Assembly (NCBI GenBank): GCA_963718295.1
Contig: CAVQYV010000004.1
Location: forward strand, 496,001 to 560,000
DNA length: 64,000 nt
DNA from: CAVQYV01 sp963718295 [NCBI: uncultured Methylomirabilota bacterium]
GTDB lineage: Bacteria > Methylomirabilota > Methylomirabilia > CAVQYV01
Reading direction: 5' to 3'
Shown: positions 42,726-51,592 of the stretch, one piece after another
Position numbering within the stretch: the first letter of the stretch is position 1
How the letters are laid out: each line of letters begins with the position of its first letter
Made by a program: the position numbers and the translations under genes
Notes under the pieces: model-generated
Databases searched by the model: none
What the model saw: the letters and a program-made list of their open reading frames with translations, nothing else
Told to the model about the DNA's origin: nothing

Positions 42726-44051
42726 TTATGACGCCTCCTGCCCTACTTTCCTCAGGATAACCTCGTTAATCCCCATGATGATTCCGATAACGGGGGTCCA
42801 GGACCACTGCATGAATGTCGAGTTAGCAACTGCGGCGACCAAGATTGCCAGGTAAACGAGGGCAAAACCCAGCACAACTCCCCTCATCCGATCGTTGGCG
42901 ACACTCCGCCAACATCTAAATCCACGCATGAGAAAGGCAAGCGATAGCCACATAAAGCTGAAATACCCAAGGAGACCCGATTGCAGCAGAATCAATAGGT
43001 GACCGTTATGAATATGTCTCTGAAAATCGAAGTCAGTTTCACCGGGGCCACCCACGTCAACTCTCGAGTCATATGGTCTGTATCTGGCACACATCCCCAG
43101 GCCTATCAATGGATTTGACACGATTGCAGAAAAAGCATATTCATTTTCAATCCTTCTCCAGTCTACGGAGCTGTCTTCGCCCTGAAACGTCCCGCTGCGA
43201 CCAAGTGTGCTCAACCTTTGCAACGATGCGCCTACCAACTTCGTCGCCCGTGAATCCGGATCGCTGTATACGAGTAGCAGAATCATAGCTACCGAGGATA
43301 TCACCACTAAACCCCACGCGATAAGCCTTCGCCGGTCAACTCCTCTGAGAAGATACACCAGGAGAAATAACACCATGATCAGGGCTGCCCAATAACTCCG
43401 CAAAAAGGTCACTAAGATCGCCATTCCCAATAGGCCACATTGAAGAAGTGTCATCAATCCTTGTAACTTGAATTTTTCCACAACCAGAATGCATAAGATC
43501 GCAACAAACGATACCAGTACAATTGACCAGCCGGGCGGGAGTATTCGCGTAATATCCTCAAACACCGTGTCCTGAGTCGCCAAACTCTCAACGCGGCCCG
43601 GTAATAGCTGCACCGATTCGCCCAGCAAGAACTGCGCGGCCATTGCCGCTGCGACAATAGTCGCAAGGAGAAAAAGGCCATTCAGTAGGAGGTTGAGTTG
43701 ACGACGATCTCTCACCAGATTGGTGACAACAAAGAAGGTCAGGTAGTAAGATAGTACCCGGATTCCTCTTCTAGCTTCCACAACCTCCAAGGATGATTGA
43801 AAAATCGCAATGAAGGTGGAAAACAGCGTTACGGCGTAGAAAATCAGGAGCGGCAAGTCGAGTGAGGTCCGCACAATGCTGAACCCCGGTTGAACCAAAC
43901 GACGTATGGCAATAGGCCCTAATAACCCCACGAGCAAGAAATCTGCTATATGCAAACCCCCAAAGCCCACGGAAACTATAGGCAGTTGCTCTTCAAACAC
44001 AATGCTCGACGTTGAAATCAGGATTCCGAGTAGACCTATTACCTGGAGCAT
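42726..44051 (-). CDS. O-antigen ligase/polymerase family membrane protein
   Basis: 441 residues, mostly membrane spans. The Wzy_C/WaaL landmark is the large periplasmic loop around residues 280-335, with DWRRIENEYAFSAIVSNPLIGLGMCARYRPYD and HIHNGHLLILLQSGLLGYFSFMW (H-x-N-G-H-L is the conserved loop motif). It may ligate or polymerise repeat units; the two cannot be told apart from sequence. Upstream DNA at 44063 is an IS630 remnant, so the native promoter may have been displaced. Confidence 0.88.
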   Translation of the reverse strand: MLQVIGLLGILISTSSIVFEEQLPIVSVGFGGLHIADFLLVGLLGPIAIRRLVQPGFSIVRTSLDLPLLIFYAVTLFSTFIAIFQSSLEVVEARRGIRVLSYYLTFFVVTNLVRDRRQLNLLLNGLFLLATIVAAAMAAQFLLGESVQLLPGRVESLATQDTVFEDITRILPPGWSIVLVSFVAILCILVVEKFKLQGLMTLLQCGLLGMAILVTFLRSYWAALIMVLFLLVYLLRGVDRRRLIAWGLVVISSVAMILLLVYSDPDSRATKLVGASLQRLSTLGRSGTFQGEDSSVDWRRIENEYAFSAIVSNPLIGLGMCARYRPYDSRVDVGGPGETDFDFQRHIHNGHLLILLQSGLLGYFSFMWLSLAFLMRGFRCWRSVANDRMRGVVLGFALVYLAILVAAVANSTFMQWSWTPVIGIIMGINEVILRKVGQEAS

Positions 44052-44062
44052 AAAATAGATTT

Positions 44063-44535
44063 CATTTCAGACTGCTGCGTAACGAACATGTTCTTCCTGA
44101 AAGTACCTTTGGACGATCCGAGGTTGACGCTGACGACTCCAAAGAAAGCTTCGCACATTCGAAATCCGCCCTTCTTGATCATGAGCACGCTTGCGTCCCA
44201 CCGCATTGTTCTTTACATCCTGATTCAGCATCTCGTTCGGATTCAGCTCCGGGCTGTATCCAGGAAGAAGAACAGCCGCATGGATTTGGGCTTTGTGGCA
44301 ACCCACGCCTTCACCTTTGCACTCCGGTGCACAGGATGCCCATCGACGATCAGAAACACCTTGCGCGGACTCTGGCGGATGAGCCGTTTGAGGAAATCCA
44401 TCAGCACTTCGGCGGAGAAGCGTTCCTGGAACACCATAAAATTCAGCTGCCCCCGGTTGGCGACCGCCGAGATCCTGGTGCACCCGAAATGTAGGAGAAC
44501 AGAATGGCAACTATTTTATGCACTAATTAGTAACT
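44063..44535 (-). mobile_element. IS630-type element remnant with broken transposase
   Basis: The minus strand encodes the C-terminal half of an IS630-like DDE transposase in two frames: RISAVANRGQLNFMVFQERF, VFLIVDGHPVHRS (Asp) and then, after a one-base shift near 44265, LPGYSPELNPNE (Glu) and FLWSRQRQPRIVQRYFQEE. The N-terminal helix-turn-helix half is absent. Its two ends are shared with the smaller remnant at 34957-35142. Confidence 0.82.
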
Positions 44536-44980
44536 GCCTCATTTGGCATGAATCTGATGCGTGTGGGTTGGTTAGTCATTTCTCACGCAATCCTTTGGGG
44601 GATCTCAGAATATCTTCTATCTGCTTGTATTCGCAAGTAGAATTGCATCTTGGTGACCGAAACATCTTAAAAGGGAGACGCCTCTGGTGTGAGAGTCCTT
44701 TCGCGATCCCCCTCTCGCGTAAAGCCACGCTTGGTATTAGCTATCACCGTAAACCAGAATCACCTCTTACGTAACATCAAGTTGTTGTTCAGACAGCGTG
44801 TTAGTGCGTCAACAAGGACGGCTGCATTTCCTTTAGAACCACAGTCTATAATCCTGAATCCAGAGCAAGAAGGTGTGTTTCATCCGGTAAATGAGTATGT
44901 AAGGGAGTCATCTGATATAAAACGGGACATCGAGTACGATCTCCCCCATCTTTAACACCACGCGAGGAAGGAGGGACCCG
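44536..44980. other. Gene-free stretch between IS remnants
   Basis: 445 bases with no supported gene. The final part, with GGAAGGAGGGACCCG before 44981, is probably the left end and leader of the ISL3-like remnant. The rest shows nothing recognisable. Confidence 0.4.
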
Positions 44981-45226
44981 ATGTCCACGAGCATATTGGA
45001 TTACCCATTTGGGATTCAGGACGGCCCATACCTGCGGCCCGAGTATGGCGGGGGCGCTTTGGTCTATCATCTAGGGCCGACTGGGAACCTGCAGCGGTGT
45101 GCGACCTTTAACCCTCGACAGATGATCCGGGAGGGCTTACAGATCCGCCGAATCCGAACCTATCCTGTGAACAGCCGGCAACGGCCGGCCGGTGTTTCTA
45201 GCGGGATCCATCGGAGCACTCGGTAG
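44981..45226 (+). pseudogene. N-terminal remnant of an ISL3-family transposase
   Basis: The translation MSTSILDYPFGIQDGPYLRPEYGGG resembles the conserved ISL3 start (MSTSILYHAFGIRGYxYVRTxYxGG). Later IRRIRTYPVNSRQRPAGV recalls the RRFRTLPIGxRPVWI segment, but the zinc-finger cysteines and the DDE domain are missing. Excellent ribosome site GGAGG. Decayed. Confidence 0.65.
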
Positions 45227-45232
45227 TTAGAA

Positions 45233-45337
45233 TTGGCTATTGCACTGTACCTCGAGATTACCAATCAGCAGCCCAAACCCTTCCAATGGACGAAGATTGC
45301 GGACCAAATCCCTTTGATGGTAGGCAGACTCTTTTGA
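45233..45337 (+). pseudogene. C-terminal remnant of a second IS630-type transposase
   Basis: LYLEITNQQPKPFQWTKIADQI followed by a stop is the common C-terminus of IS630-type transposases (N..PKPF.WTK.AD.I). Only about 35 codons remain, joined directly to the ISL3 remnant. Confidence 0.6.
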
Positions 45338-45353
45338 ACGAAGTAATGACTCA

Positions 45354-46541
45354 TTACAATAGTACCGTGCTATAAAACTCTTCTAACTTCCTTACCAGAA
45401 TTTTCCAGTCATATATTGTGATAGCGACATTCCTGGCATTCATTCCGAGCTTTTCCTCAATTTCTGGGTGTGCAATAATGTAGATAATCTTTTCCGCAAA
45501 GTCCACGGGATCATAATTGGCAAGCAGCCCGATCTCGTGGCTTTCAAGAAGTGTCTTGATGTCGCCAACGGGGTTCGAGATTATAGGTCGTCCTAAGCTC
45601 ATATAGTCGCAAACTTTGTTTGGCCATCGTCCTCTGTTATAAATTTTGTCAGGGAAGGGCAATAGGAACAAGTTTGCACAACCTAGATACCATGGTACTT
45701 CTTCGTAGGGCAAGAAACCGGTTAGATAGAGATTGCTTTCTATGCCATAAGACTTTGCCAGATTGATGATTGACTTGGTTGGTTTGCCAGTAATCAGGAA
45801 TTTAACTGATGGGTATCGTTTCGCCACAATTACCAAGGCTCGTATCAAGATGTCCAGATCGTAGTGAGCATCCATGCTAGAATAACTCACGATTGGTATT
45901 GACAAAGGCAGGCCCAGGCGTTTGCGGCAAATTTCCTTTGGTCGTGCTTGGAAAAAGTCAAGAAAGGCGCCGCCCGGGATTTTGCAAATACGGTTTGCAG
46001 GGATCCCAAAGGCTTTGGCACGTTGTTCCAAGGCACTACTAATTACAGTAACTCCTGCAGCATATTTACGAAACGCCTCTTCATAATAGGTCTCAATGCG
46101 CCCAAATAGCATTCTGTACCATTTGGGACGAAGCTCATCGATTATGCCGCCTCGTCCCCACCAGTCATTCCAATCTGTCACGAATGGTATTTTGTGTCTA
46201 TGGCAGTAATACAAAGCCGGGTATATCGTAGCAGGTCTCGTTTCAAAACAATGGACAAGATCATACTGGTCCTTGTCGTGGCTCAAGAAAGTCATTCGGT
46301 TTATTAGACCCCACAGATCCCAACCAGAGCGGAGCCGACCCCACAATAAATCCGGAGATTCGATAATTTGTACTCCATCCCATTCTGTCTTGACGACACC
46401 AGCTTTCCGGTGGTCGGCGGTAAGCATCAAGGAGACCTTATGCCCTCTTTGAACTAAATGCTTAGCCATGGCATGCGGTCTGGCAAAAGATTTAGCTCGT
46501 CGCAGATGAGTTATCATGAGGATGCTTAGGCGTCTATTCAT
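45354..46541 (-). CDS. Glycosyltransferase family 4
   Basis: 395-residue GT-B enzyme, the upstream-most intact gene of the polysaccharide block. MNRRLSILMITHLRRAKSFARPHAMAKHLVQRGHKVSLM, YDLVHCFETRPATIYPALYY, VTDWNDWWGRGG (N-domain), IVSYSSMDAHYDLDILIRALVIVAKRYPSVKFLITGK, NLYLTGFLPYEEVPWYLGCANLFLLPFPD and WPNKVCDYMSLGRPIISNPVGD (C-domain; the acceptor Glu position reads Asp). Upstream is a kinase remnant, and no clear promoter is seen. Confidence 0.9.
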   Translation of the reverse strand: MNRRLSILMITHLRRAKSFARPHAMAKHLVQRGHKVSLMLTADHRKAGVVKTEWDGVQIIESPDLLWGRLRSGWDLWGLINRMTFLSHDKDQYDLVHCFETRPATIYPALYYCHRHKIPFVTDWNDWWGRGGIIDELRPKWYRMLFGRIETYYEEAFRKYAAGVTVISSALEQRAKAFGIPANRICKIPGGAFLDFFQARPKEICRKRLGLPLSIPIVSYSSMDAHYDLDILIRALVIVAKRYPSVKFLITGKPTKSIINLAKSYGIESNLYLTGFLPYEEVPWYLGCANLFLLPFPDKIYNRGRWPNKVCDYMSLGRPIISNPVGDIKTLLESHEIGLLANYDPVDFAEKIIYIIAHPEIEEKLGMNARNVAITIYDWKILVRKLEEFYSTVLL

Positions 46542-46604
46542 AATTGAATTGGTTCCCTATTTGAGCTTGTTGCACAGATCCCTAGCAACTGTGGGCGATT
46601 CTGC

Positions 46605-46870
46605 TCATAGTCTTTGGCGGAGCCAGCCGGGGATGCAGAACCGCCTTTTGTTCAGGATTGCCCCTGGGATTTCTCCATTAGTACTCTCTATTTGCTGCAT
46701 AGCGAACTGTGCGACTTCCCACCGGGTTTTCTCAGCCTGCACGACTAGGACCACTCCGTCCACCCGGACGGCTAGAACCAGGGAGGTGTTGGAGGAATTG
46801 ACAGGGGGACAATCAATGAAGATCCACTCGGTCTCTGATTGGTTGAAAAAGTGGAATGTCACATGAAAGG
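46605..46870 (-). pseudogene. C-terminal remnant of a CpsD/BY-kinase-type polysaccharide co-polymerase kinase
   Basis: The translation ESEWIFIDCPPVNS-like segment (IFIDCPP is the Walker B type motif of bacterial tyrosine kinases), VLAVRVDGVVLVVQAEKTRWEVAQFAMQQIE, GAILNKRRFCIPGWL closely follows the C-terminal half of CpsD/CapB-type kinases of exopolysaccharide clusters. The Walker A region and the Tyr-rich tail are missing, and there is no proper start. It shows that the cluster once had a chain-length regulatory kinase. Confidence 0.75.
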
Positions 46871-46892
46871 TTTGGGGGAAGGGGGGACCCAT

Positions 46893-47344
46893 TCATAGGC
46901 AGGACCTTTCCCATGAATCATTTTCTCATTTCCCGAAGATAAAGATAGGCACCATAATTTCCCTTCGAAGGAAATCAGCCAGTGCCTTTACATTATGTTT
47001 ATGTTTGGCTCACCTCCGATTAACCTCCAAACAGACCCAAAGCCAAATGAAGCGTAAGGAACCCATCGAGCCGGGCATGTATCTGCCGAGGAAAACGGCT
47101 TAGCTTGGATGCTTGTGGCATAAATCCTTTAGCCTTCAGTGGTATCATTGGCCTAACTGTAAATTTAGGCTCTTCAATTATTCCTGTCAAGCTTTTTTTC
47201 AGCACGGGTGCGCCAGCCCAGGAGGATCCAAGACCAGGCCGAAGGCGGGGATAGTAGTAGTTCTTTGTACCCTTGTGCGGTGGGTTCTACGGTGAGGGAT
47301 TGAAGGGAGGTGGCGCCCTTTAGATCTGGCACTTGCAGTACTGA
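46893..47344. other. Gene-free stretch upstream of repeat C
   Basis: About 450 bases. A 61-codon minus-strand frame (47020-47205) has no known match and no ribosome site. A small hairpin (GCCTAA/TTAGGC, near 47151-47170) and a T-run at 47192-47198 are present but not adjacent. Nothing else is seen. Confidence 0.4.
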
Positions 47345-47502
47345 TCCGGTCGGCTCCTGAGCGACCTTGGGCGCTTATGAGCGACGAGATCTCGGGGCAG
47401 TCAGGCCGAGCTGTCTCGGCCCTCCGATAGGCTGCTGAGGAGGGCGAATTCTCGGGCTGCCGAGATCAAAAGAGCGAATGCCCGTGGGAGCGAAGGGGTC
47501 GG
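47345..47502 (+). repeat. 157-bp structured repeat, copy C
   Basis: Almost identical to copy B (18554-18710), with differences clustered in one hairpin (CGGCCCTCC against GAGCCATCC). It lies 45 bases beyond the 3' end of the trkA gene at 47548, the same arrangement as at copy B and its trkA fragment. Confidence 0.88.
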
Positions 47503-47547
47503 ACGGGTCACAGGCCCGTCACTCAATCCCTCGAATCTTTATTCCTG

Positions 47548-48219
47548 TCATTTCTGCGGCCTTCCCAAAAGGATCGCCAGTTCCTTGGCTGCCTGGGGGT
47601 CCACAATGGCGAGCACTTCATCGCCGGCCTCGAACTGGATGGTGCCGCGAGGGATGACGATCTGGCCGCGCCGGATGATGGCGGCAATGACCGAGTTGGG
47701 TGGGAGGGCCAGATCTTTGATGGCGATTCCCTCGGCAGGTGCCCCCGCCGGAATCTTCTCCTCCACCAGCGAGTAGCGGCCTCGGCGAATTTTCAGCAGG
47801 GTCATCATATCCCCGAGTGACATCTCCTCTTCGATTAGGCTGGAGAGGATCCCGGCCTGGTTGAGCGCCACATCCACATGGAACTTCTGATCGTAGAGCC
47901 AGGCGTTCCGAGGGTTGATGATCCGCGCTATGGTGCGGGGGACACCGTAACGGGTACGCGCCAAAAAGCAGAGGGCCAGATTCTCTGCATCCACTCGCAG
48001 ACAGGCGGCTAAGATATTCGCCTGCTGGATTCCGGCCCGCTCCAGCACGGCAGGATCAGTGGCATTGCCCTCATAGATAACTTCCGTGGGCAGCTCGCCA
48101 TGGAGTAAGGAGAGGAGATCAGGCCGATTCTCAATCAAGTGGACCTGGTGCTTCTGCGCTACCAGAAGAGTGGCGAGCTGTGCCGGAGTCTGTCCGCCAC
48201 CTGCGATCAATACGAACAT
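47548..48219 (-). CDS. TrkA/RCK-family potassium channel regulatory protein
   Basis: 223 residues. RCK_N Rossmann domain (MFVLIAGGGQTPAQLATLLVAQKHQVHLIENRPD, then EGNATDPAVLERAGIQQANILAACLRVDAENLALC) followed by an RCK_C domain (about 140-223, IVIPRGTIQFEAGDEVLAIVDPQAAKELA). Binds nucleotides and gates a potassium transporter. Starts one base after the preceding rck gene ends; the three-gene set with the KimA-like importer is probably one operon. The C-terminal part is duplicated as a fragment at 18757. Confidence 0.92.
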   Translation of the reverse strand: MFVLIAGGGQTPAQLATLLVAQKHQVHLIENRPDLLSLLHGELPTEVIYEGNATDPAVLERAGIQQANILAACLRVDAENLALCFLARTRYGVPRTIARIINPRNAWLYDQKFHVDVALNQAGILSSLIEEEMSLGDMMTLLKIRRGRYSLVEEKIPAGAPAEGIAIKDLALPPNSVIAAIIRRGQIVIPRGTIQFEAGDEVLAIVDPQAAKELAILLGRPQK

Positions 48220-48220
48220 C

Positions 48221-48880
48221 TTACTCCCCCCTCTCCGTGTTGAAACTCCTCTTGAGCAATTCCAGACCCTGACTGGTGGTGCTCAGATATAAGAGATCGC
48301 CGGCCTCCAATTGCGTCCCCTGCCCAGGTAGAGTGGCGCACCCTTTACGGACGAGGGCCACGGGGAGGGCCTCGCCTCCGGGGATCAGATCGGTCAAAGC
48401 CCTTCCTTGCCAGGCTGAGGGAACAGTAAGCAAATAGATTTGAACCTCGCCAACTCCCGCCGACAGGACAGAGCGCCAAGGGAGGTCGCAGAGGAGGTAC
48501 TCCGTCTGCTCCGCTGCCCAGAGACTGGAGCTGACCACTTGCAGCCCGAAAGCCTCGTGCAGGGGAAGCCATCGGGGATCGAAGTTGCGTGCCACTACCC
48601 TCGGAATCCGGTAGGTGGTCCGGGCGAGATGGGCCACTACCACATTGAAGGAATCGGAGTTGGTCATCGCCGCCACGGCATCGGCCTCCTGGATTCCGGC
48701 ACGATGGAGGATCTCCTCGGAAAGCAGTTCCCCTTCCACCTTGCGGCCGCGGAAGTCGGGATGGAGGTTGCTGAAGGCGGAGGCGGTCTGATCGATGACC
48801 GTCACCTGATGGTCCTGTCTGTAAAGCCGGTAGGCCAACTCAGAGCCCACCCGCCCGCAACCGAACACGATGATATTCAT
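48221..48880 (-). CDS. TrkA/RCK-family protein, second copy
   Basis: 219 residues from ATG 48880 (MNIIVFGCGRVGSELAYRLYRQDHQVTVIDQ), preceded by GGAGAGG; the open frame reaches back to 49003 but lacks similarity there. GxGxxG nucleotide site intact, ending in Asp30/Gln. The RCK_C part (VALVRKGCATLPGQGTQLEAGDLLYLSTT) binds ligand. It differs from the neighbouring RCK protein, so the pair may form a heteromeric regulator, as in KtrA- or two-RCK Trk systems. Confidence 0.9.
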   Translation of the reverse strand: MNIIVFGCGRVGSELAYRLYRQDHQVTVIDQTASAFSNLHPDFRGRKVEGELLSEEILHRAGIQEADAVAAMTNSDSFNVVVAHLARTTYRIPRVVARNFDPRWLPLHEAFGLQVVSSSLWAAEQTEYLLCDLPWRSVLSAGVGEVQIYLLTVPSAWQGRALTDLIPGGEALPVALVRKGCATLPGQGTQLEAGDLLYLSTTSQGLELLKRSFNTERGE

Positions 48881-48900
48881 AGCCTCTCCGTTCGTTGATC

Positions 48901-50841
48901 TCACACTTGATACGGTACATCCGTGATGACGATACCGGGCTTGAAAAGCAGGGCTAACCGAAGAAACGTGGCTGTATGAGTGTGCAAGAGATTGTTCCAC
49001 CATCTTCGGGGCACGAATTGGGGCACTATGATGGTGATCGTCTCATTGGGCTGTCTCTGGGCGGAAATCTCCTCGATGTAGGACAGAAGAGGCTCCAAGA
49101 GTAGGCGATAAGGGGAGTCAAGGATCACCAGCCGCACTCCACCCCCCCAGAGCTCCCACTTCTGCCGGACCTTCTGTGCCTCCTCCGGGTCCATGGAGAC
49201 GAGGACCGCAGTCACATCATGGGAAAGGGAGCGGGCGTAGTGCAGGGCGGCGAGGGTTCCCCGATGCACTCCACTGATGGGCAGGATCACGCGGTGGCGG
49301 GCTATGTGAGGGGGTTCACCGTAGTGTTCCAGGGAAAGGTGAGAAGCGACATCCTGGTAGTGGTGATGGATGAGCGAGAAAATGGCCACCAGCGTGGGCA
49401 TGAGGATCAGGACGATCCAAGCCCCGTCCGAGAACTTGGTAATGGCGAAGATGAGGGTGACCACCAAGGTGCAGATGGATCCCAGACCATTGACCACCAT
49501 CCTGTGTATCCACCCTGGCTGGTACTGCAGGGTCGATCCCCGCTCCTTGACTTGCTGTCCCGGCGAGAGTTGTCCTCCCTTCCAATATCGACGGGCCATG
49601 CCTGCCTGAGAGAGGGTGAAGGAAAGGAAGACGCCGATGGCATAAAGCGGGATGAGTGCCGTGACGCTGGCCTGAAAGATCACAATCAGCGCCGAAGCGA
49701 TCAAAGCTAAGGCAACGATTCCTCGGGAATAGACCAGGCGGCTCCCCCGGAAGGCGAGCTGCCGAGGCAGAAAGCCATCCTCCGCCAATAGGGCACTCAG
49801 GCGCGGGAATCCGGCGAAGGAGGTGTTGGTGGCCAGGATCAGGATCAAGGTGGTGGCCAAGATGACACCTAAGTAGAAAAGCCCCTGGCCATGATATACG
49901 GTGCGCGCCAACTGCGAGATCACCGTCTCTTGCTCGGAGGGGATGGCGCGGATGGGATACACCAGGAAGGTGATACCCAGGAAAAGCGTCCCCAGTATGG
50001 CAGACATCCAGAGGAGGGTAATTCCGGCATTCCGGCTGCGCGGCTCCTTGAAGGCGGTGATCCCGTTGGCGATGGCCTCCACTCCGGTGAGCGCCGCCGT
50101 ACCGCTGGAGAAGGCGCGCAGGATCAGGAATAGAGAGATGGGTTGCGCGGCATGGATCATCTCGAGGGGAGGAGGATTCATCACGGTTCCCAAGGTCCCT
50201 GTCAGGTATCGGAATAGCCCTATACCCACCGTCAGGGACATCATGGCCAGGAAGAAATAGGTGGGGAAGGCAAAGATTGCGCCCGATTCCCTCACGCCGC
50301 GGAGGTTTACCACCATCACCAGCAGAACTAATGTTAAAGAAAGGGAAACACGGTAGGGGAAGAGGGCAGGAAAGGCCGAGGTGATTTGGGATACGCCGGA
50401 GGAGACGGAAACGGCTACCGTGAGGATATAATCGGTGAGCAAGGCGGCACCCGCCACTTTTGCTGGGAGTTCCCCCAGGTTATCGCGGGCCACGATATAT
50501 GCCCCTCCCCCTCCCGGATAGGCATGGATGGTTTGCTCATAGGAGAAGGTGACGATGGCCAGCAAGACGACGATGGCCACTGAGATGGGGAAGGCATGGA
50601 AGAAGACACCGGCTCCCGCAGCGGCCAGGACGACCAGGATTTCCTGGGTGGCGTAAGCCGTCGAGGAGAGGGCATCGGAGGAGAAGACGGCCAGCCCCAC
50701 GGCCTTGCCGATGGTCTGGTGAGGGGCATCCGCCGTGGGCAGGGGCCGGCCGAACATCCAGGTGCGCCAGGAGCGGGGAGGCTGATATTCGGCCATCCTG
50801 CGCAGGATGCCCGTGGTCTCCTCTTCGTTTATGGTCTCCAT
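48901..50841 (-). CDS. APC-superfamily permease, KimA-like potassium importer
   Basis: 646 residues: about 12 membrane spans (residues 45-470) and a 170-residue cytoplasmic tail. IGKAVGLAVFSSDALSSTAYATQEILVVLA, FSYEQTIHAYPGGGGAYIVARDNLG, LLTDYILTVAVSVSSGVSQITSAF and NLRGVRESGAIFAFPTYFF closely follow KimA (YdaO) of Bacillus subtilis, a proton-coupled potassium importer. Two RCK proteins encoded just downstream support potassium as substrate. KimA itself is not known to need TrkA proteins, so their linkage here is informative. An amino-acid substrate cannot be fully excluded. Confidence 0.85.
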   Translation of the reverse strand: METINEEETTGILRRMAEYQPPRSWRTWMFGRPLPTADAPHQTIGKAVGLAVFSSDALSSTAYATQEILVVLAAAGAGVFFHAFPISVAIVVLLAIVTFSYEQTIHAYPGGGGAYIVARDNLGELPAKVAGAALLTDYILTVAVSVSSGVSQITSAFPALFPYRVSLSLTLVLLVMVVNLRGVRESGAIFAFPTYFFLAMMSLTVGIGLFRYLTGTLGTVMNPPPLEMIHAAQPISLFLILRAFSSGTAALTGVEAIANGITAFKEPRSRNAGITLLWMSAILGTLFLGITFLVYPIRAIPSEQETVISQLARTVYHGQGLFYLGVILATTLILILATNTSFAGFPRLSALLAEDGFLPRQLAFRGSRLVYSRGIVALALIASALIVIFQASVTALIPLYAIGVFLSFTLSQAGMARRYWKGGQLSPGQQVKERGSTLQYQPGWIHRMVVNGLGSICTLVVTLIFAITKFSDGAWIVLILMPTLVAIFSLIHHHYQDVASHLSLEHYGEPPHIARHRVILPISGVHRGTLAALHYARSLSHDVTAVLVSMDPEEAQKVRQKWELWGGGVRLVILDSPYRLLLEPLLSYIEEISAQRQPNETITIIVPQFVPRRWWNNLLHTHTATFLRLALLFKPGIVITDVPYQV

Positions 50842-50887
50842 GGCCCTGCTTTCAGCATAGGATGAGCTGCCATGCCAAGGATGTCCT

Positions 50888-51565
50888 TCAGTCCTCCCCT
50901 TCCTCCTCGGCTGGGAGCTTGGGCATGGTGCCTCTCATCATCCCTTTCATGCTGGGCAACTTCTGCGGGGTTTCGGTGATTTCCGACTTGGCCCCCGATT
51001 GCCCGAGCCCGGTGAGCACCATCTCATGGCCCTCGAACCTGGACTTAACCAGCCCTCCCACCGGGACCTTCTCGCTGCTCCACACCCCATCAGAAGAGGG
51101 AACCTTAGAACCCCGGACATGGGTGCACTTGAAGCTGCCGGCCGGGACCTGGATCGTCTCCGAGGTAACAATGGGCTTCTCCTGGGCAGGGCTCTTTTGA
51201 GCCGGCTCTGCCGCCATCTTGTCCATCATGTTCAGAGGGATCTCCATGGCTTGTTTCGGAGGGTTCTTCATGATGGCCCGCTTGGCCTTGCCGGTATCGG
51301 GATCGATCAAGACCTTCATGATGGTGACCTGGTTATCGTGGGAGGTCTTGGTCTCATACCAGATCAGGCTTCCTTCTTTGCCCACGACGGATCGGCGCAT
51401 CACGGAGCCTTTGCCTTCCCCGGTCGTCACCTGATATTCGGCCCATTCTCCCACCTTCGCCCCCTGGAGCGGCTCCAGGCCAAAAGCAGGGGGAATGAAA
51501 GTCAGCGCCAAAAGGGGGAGCAAGATAGGGATCATAGAAGCGGTAGATCGTCTCTTGTTGATCAT
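50888..51565 (-). CDS. Secreted protein of unknown function
   Basis: 225 residues from ATG 51565, preceded by AAGGAGG five bases away; an upstream in-frame ATG at 51592 is less likely. Signal peptide STASMIPILLPLLALTFIPPAFG. The mature part is a beta-rich domain (VGEWAEYQVTTGEGKGSVMRRSVVGKEGSLIWYETK, VPAGSFKCTHVRG, GLVKSRFEGHEMVLTGLG) similar in pattern to periplasmic proteins with W/Y-rich sandwich folds such as DUF3108/LolA-like, ending in a Pro/Glu/Lys tail. 27 bases after the aldo/keto reductase gene; last member of the purine operon. Confidence 0.7.
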   Translation of the reverse strand: MINKRRSTASMIPILLPLLALTFIPPAFGLEPLQGAKVGEWAEYQVTTGEGKGSVMRRSVVGKEGSLIWYETKTSHDNQVTIMKVLIDPDTGKAKRAIMKNPPKQAMEIPLNMMDKMAAEPAQKSPAQEKPIVTSETIQVPAGSFKCTHVRGSKVPSSDGVWSSEKVPVGGLVKSRFEGHEMVLTGLGQSGAKSEITETPQKLPSMKGMMRGTMPKLPAEEEGED

Positions 51566-51592
51566 GGGACCCTCCTTTTCCAAGATGGACAT

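Noticed and set aside
44067-44510. 147-residue minus-strand frame as an intact gene
   Set aside because: Its first half is out of frame with the IS630 transposase, and only the second half matches. It is a frameshifted relic.
47020-47205. 61-codon minus-strand frame as a small gene
   Set aside because: No ribosome site, no similarity and an unusual composition; lies in gene-free DNA between the kinase relic and repeat C.
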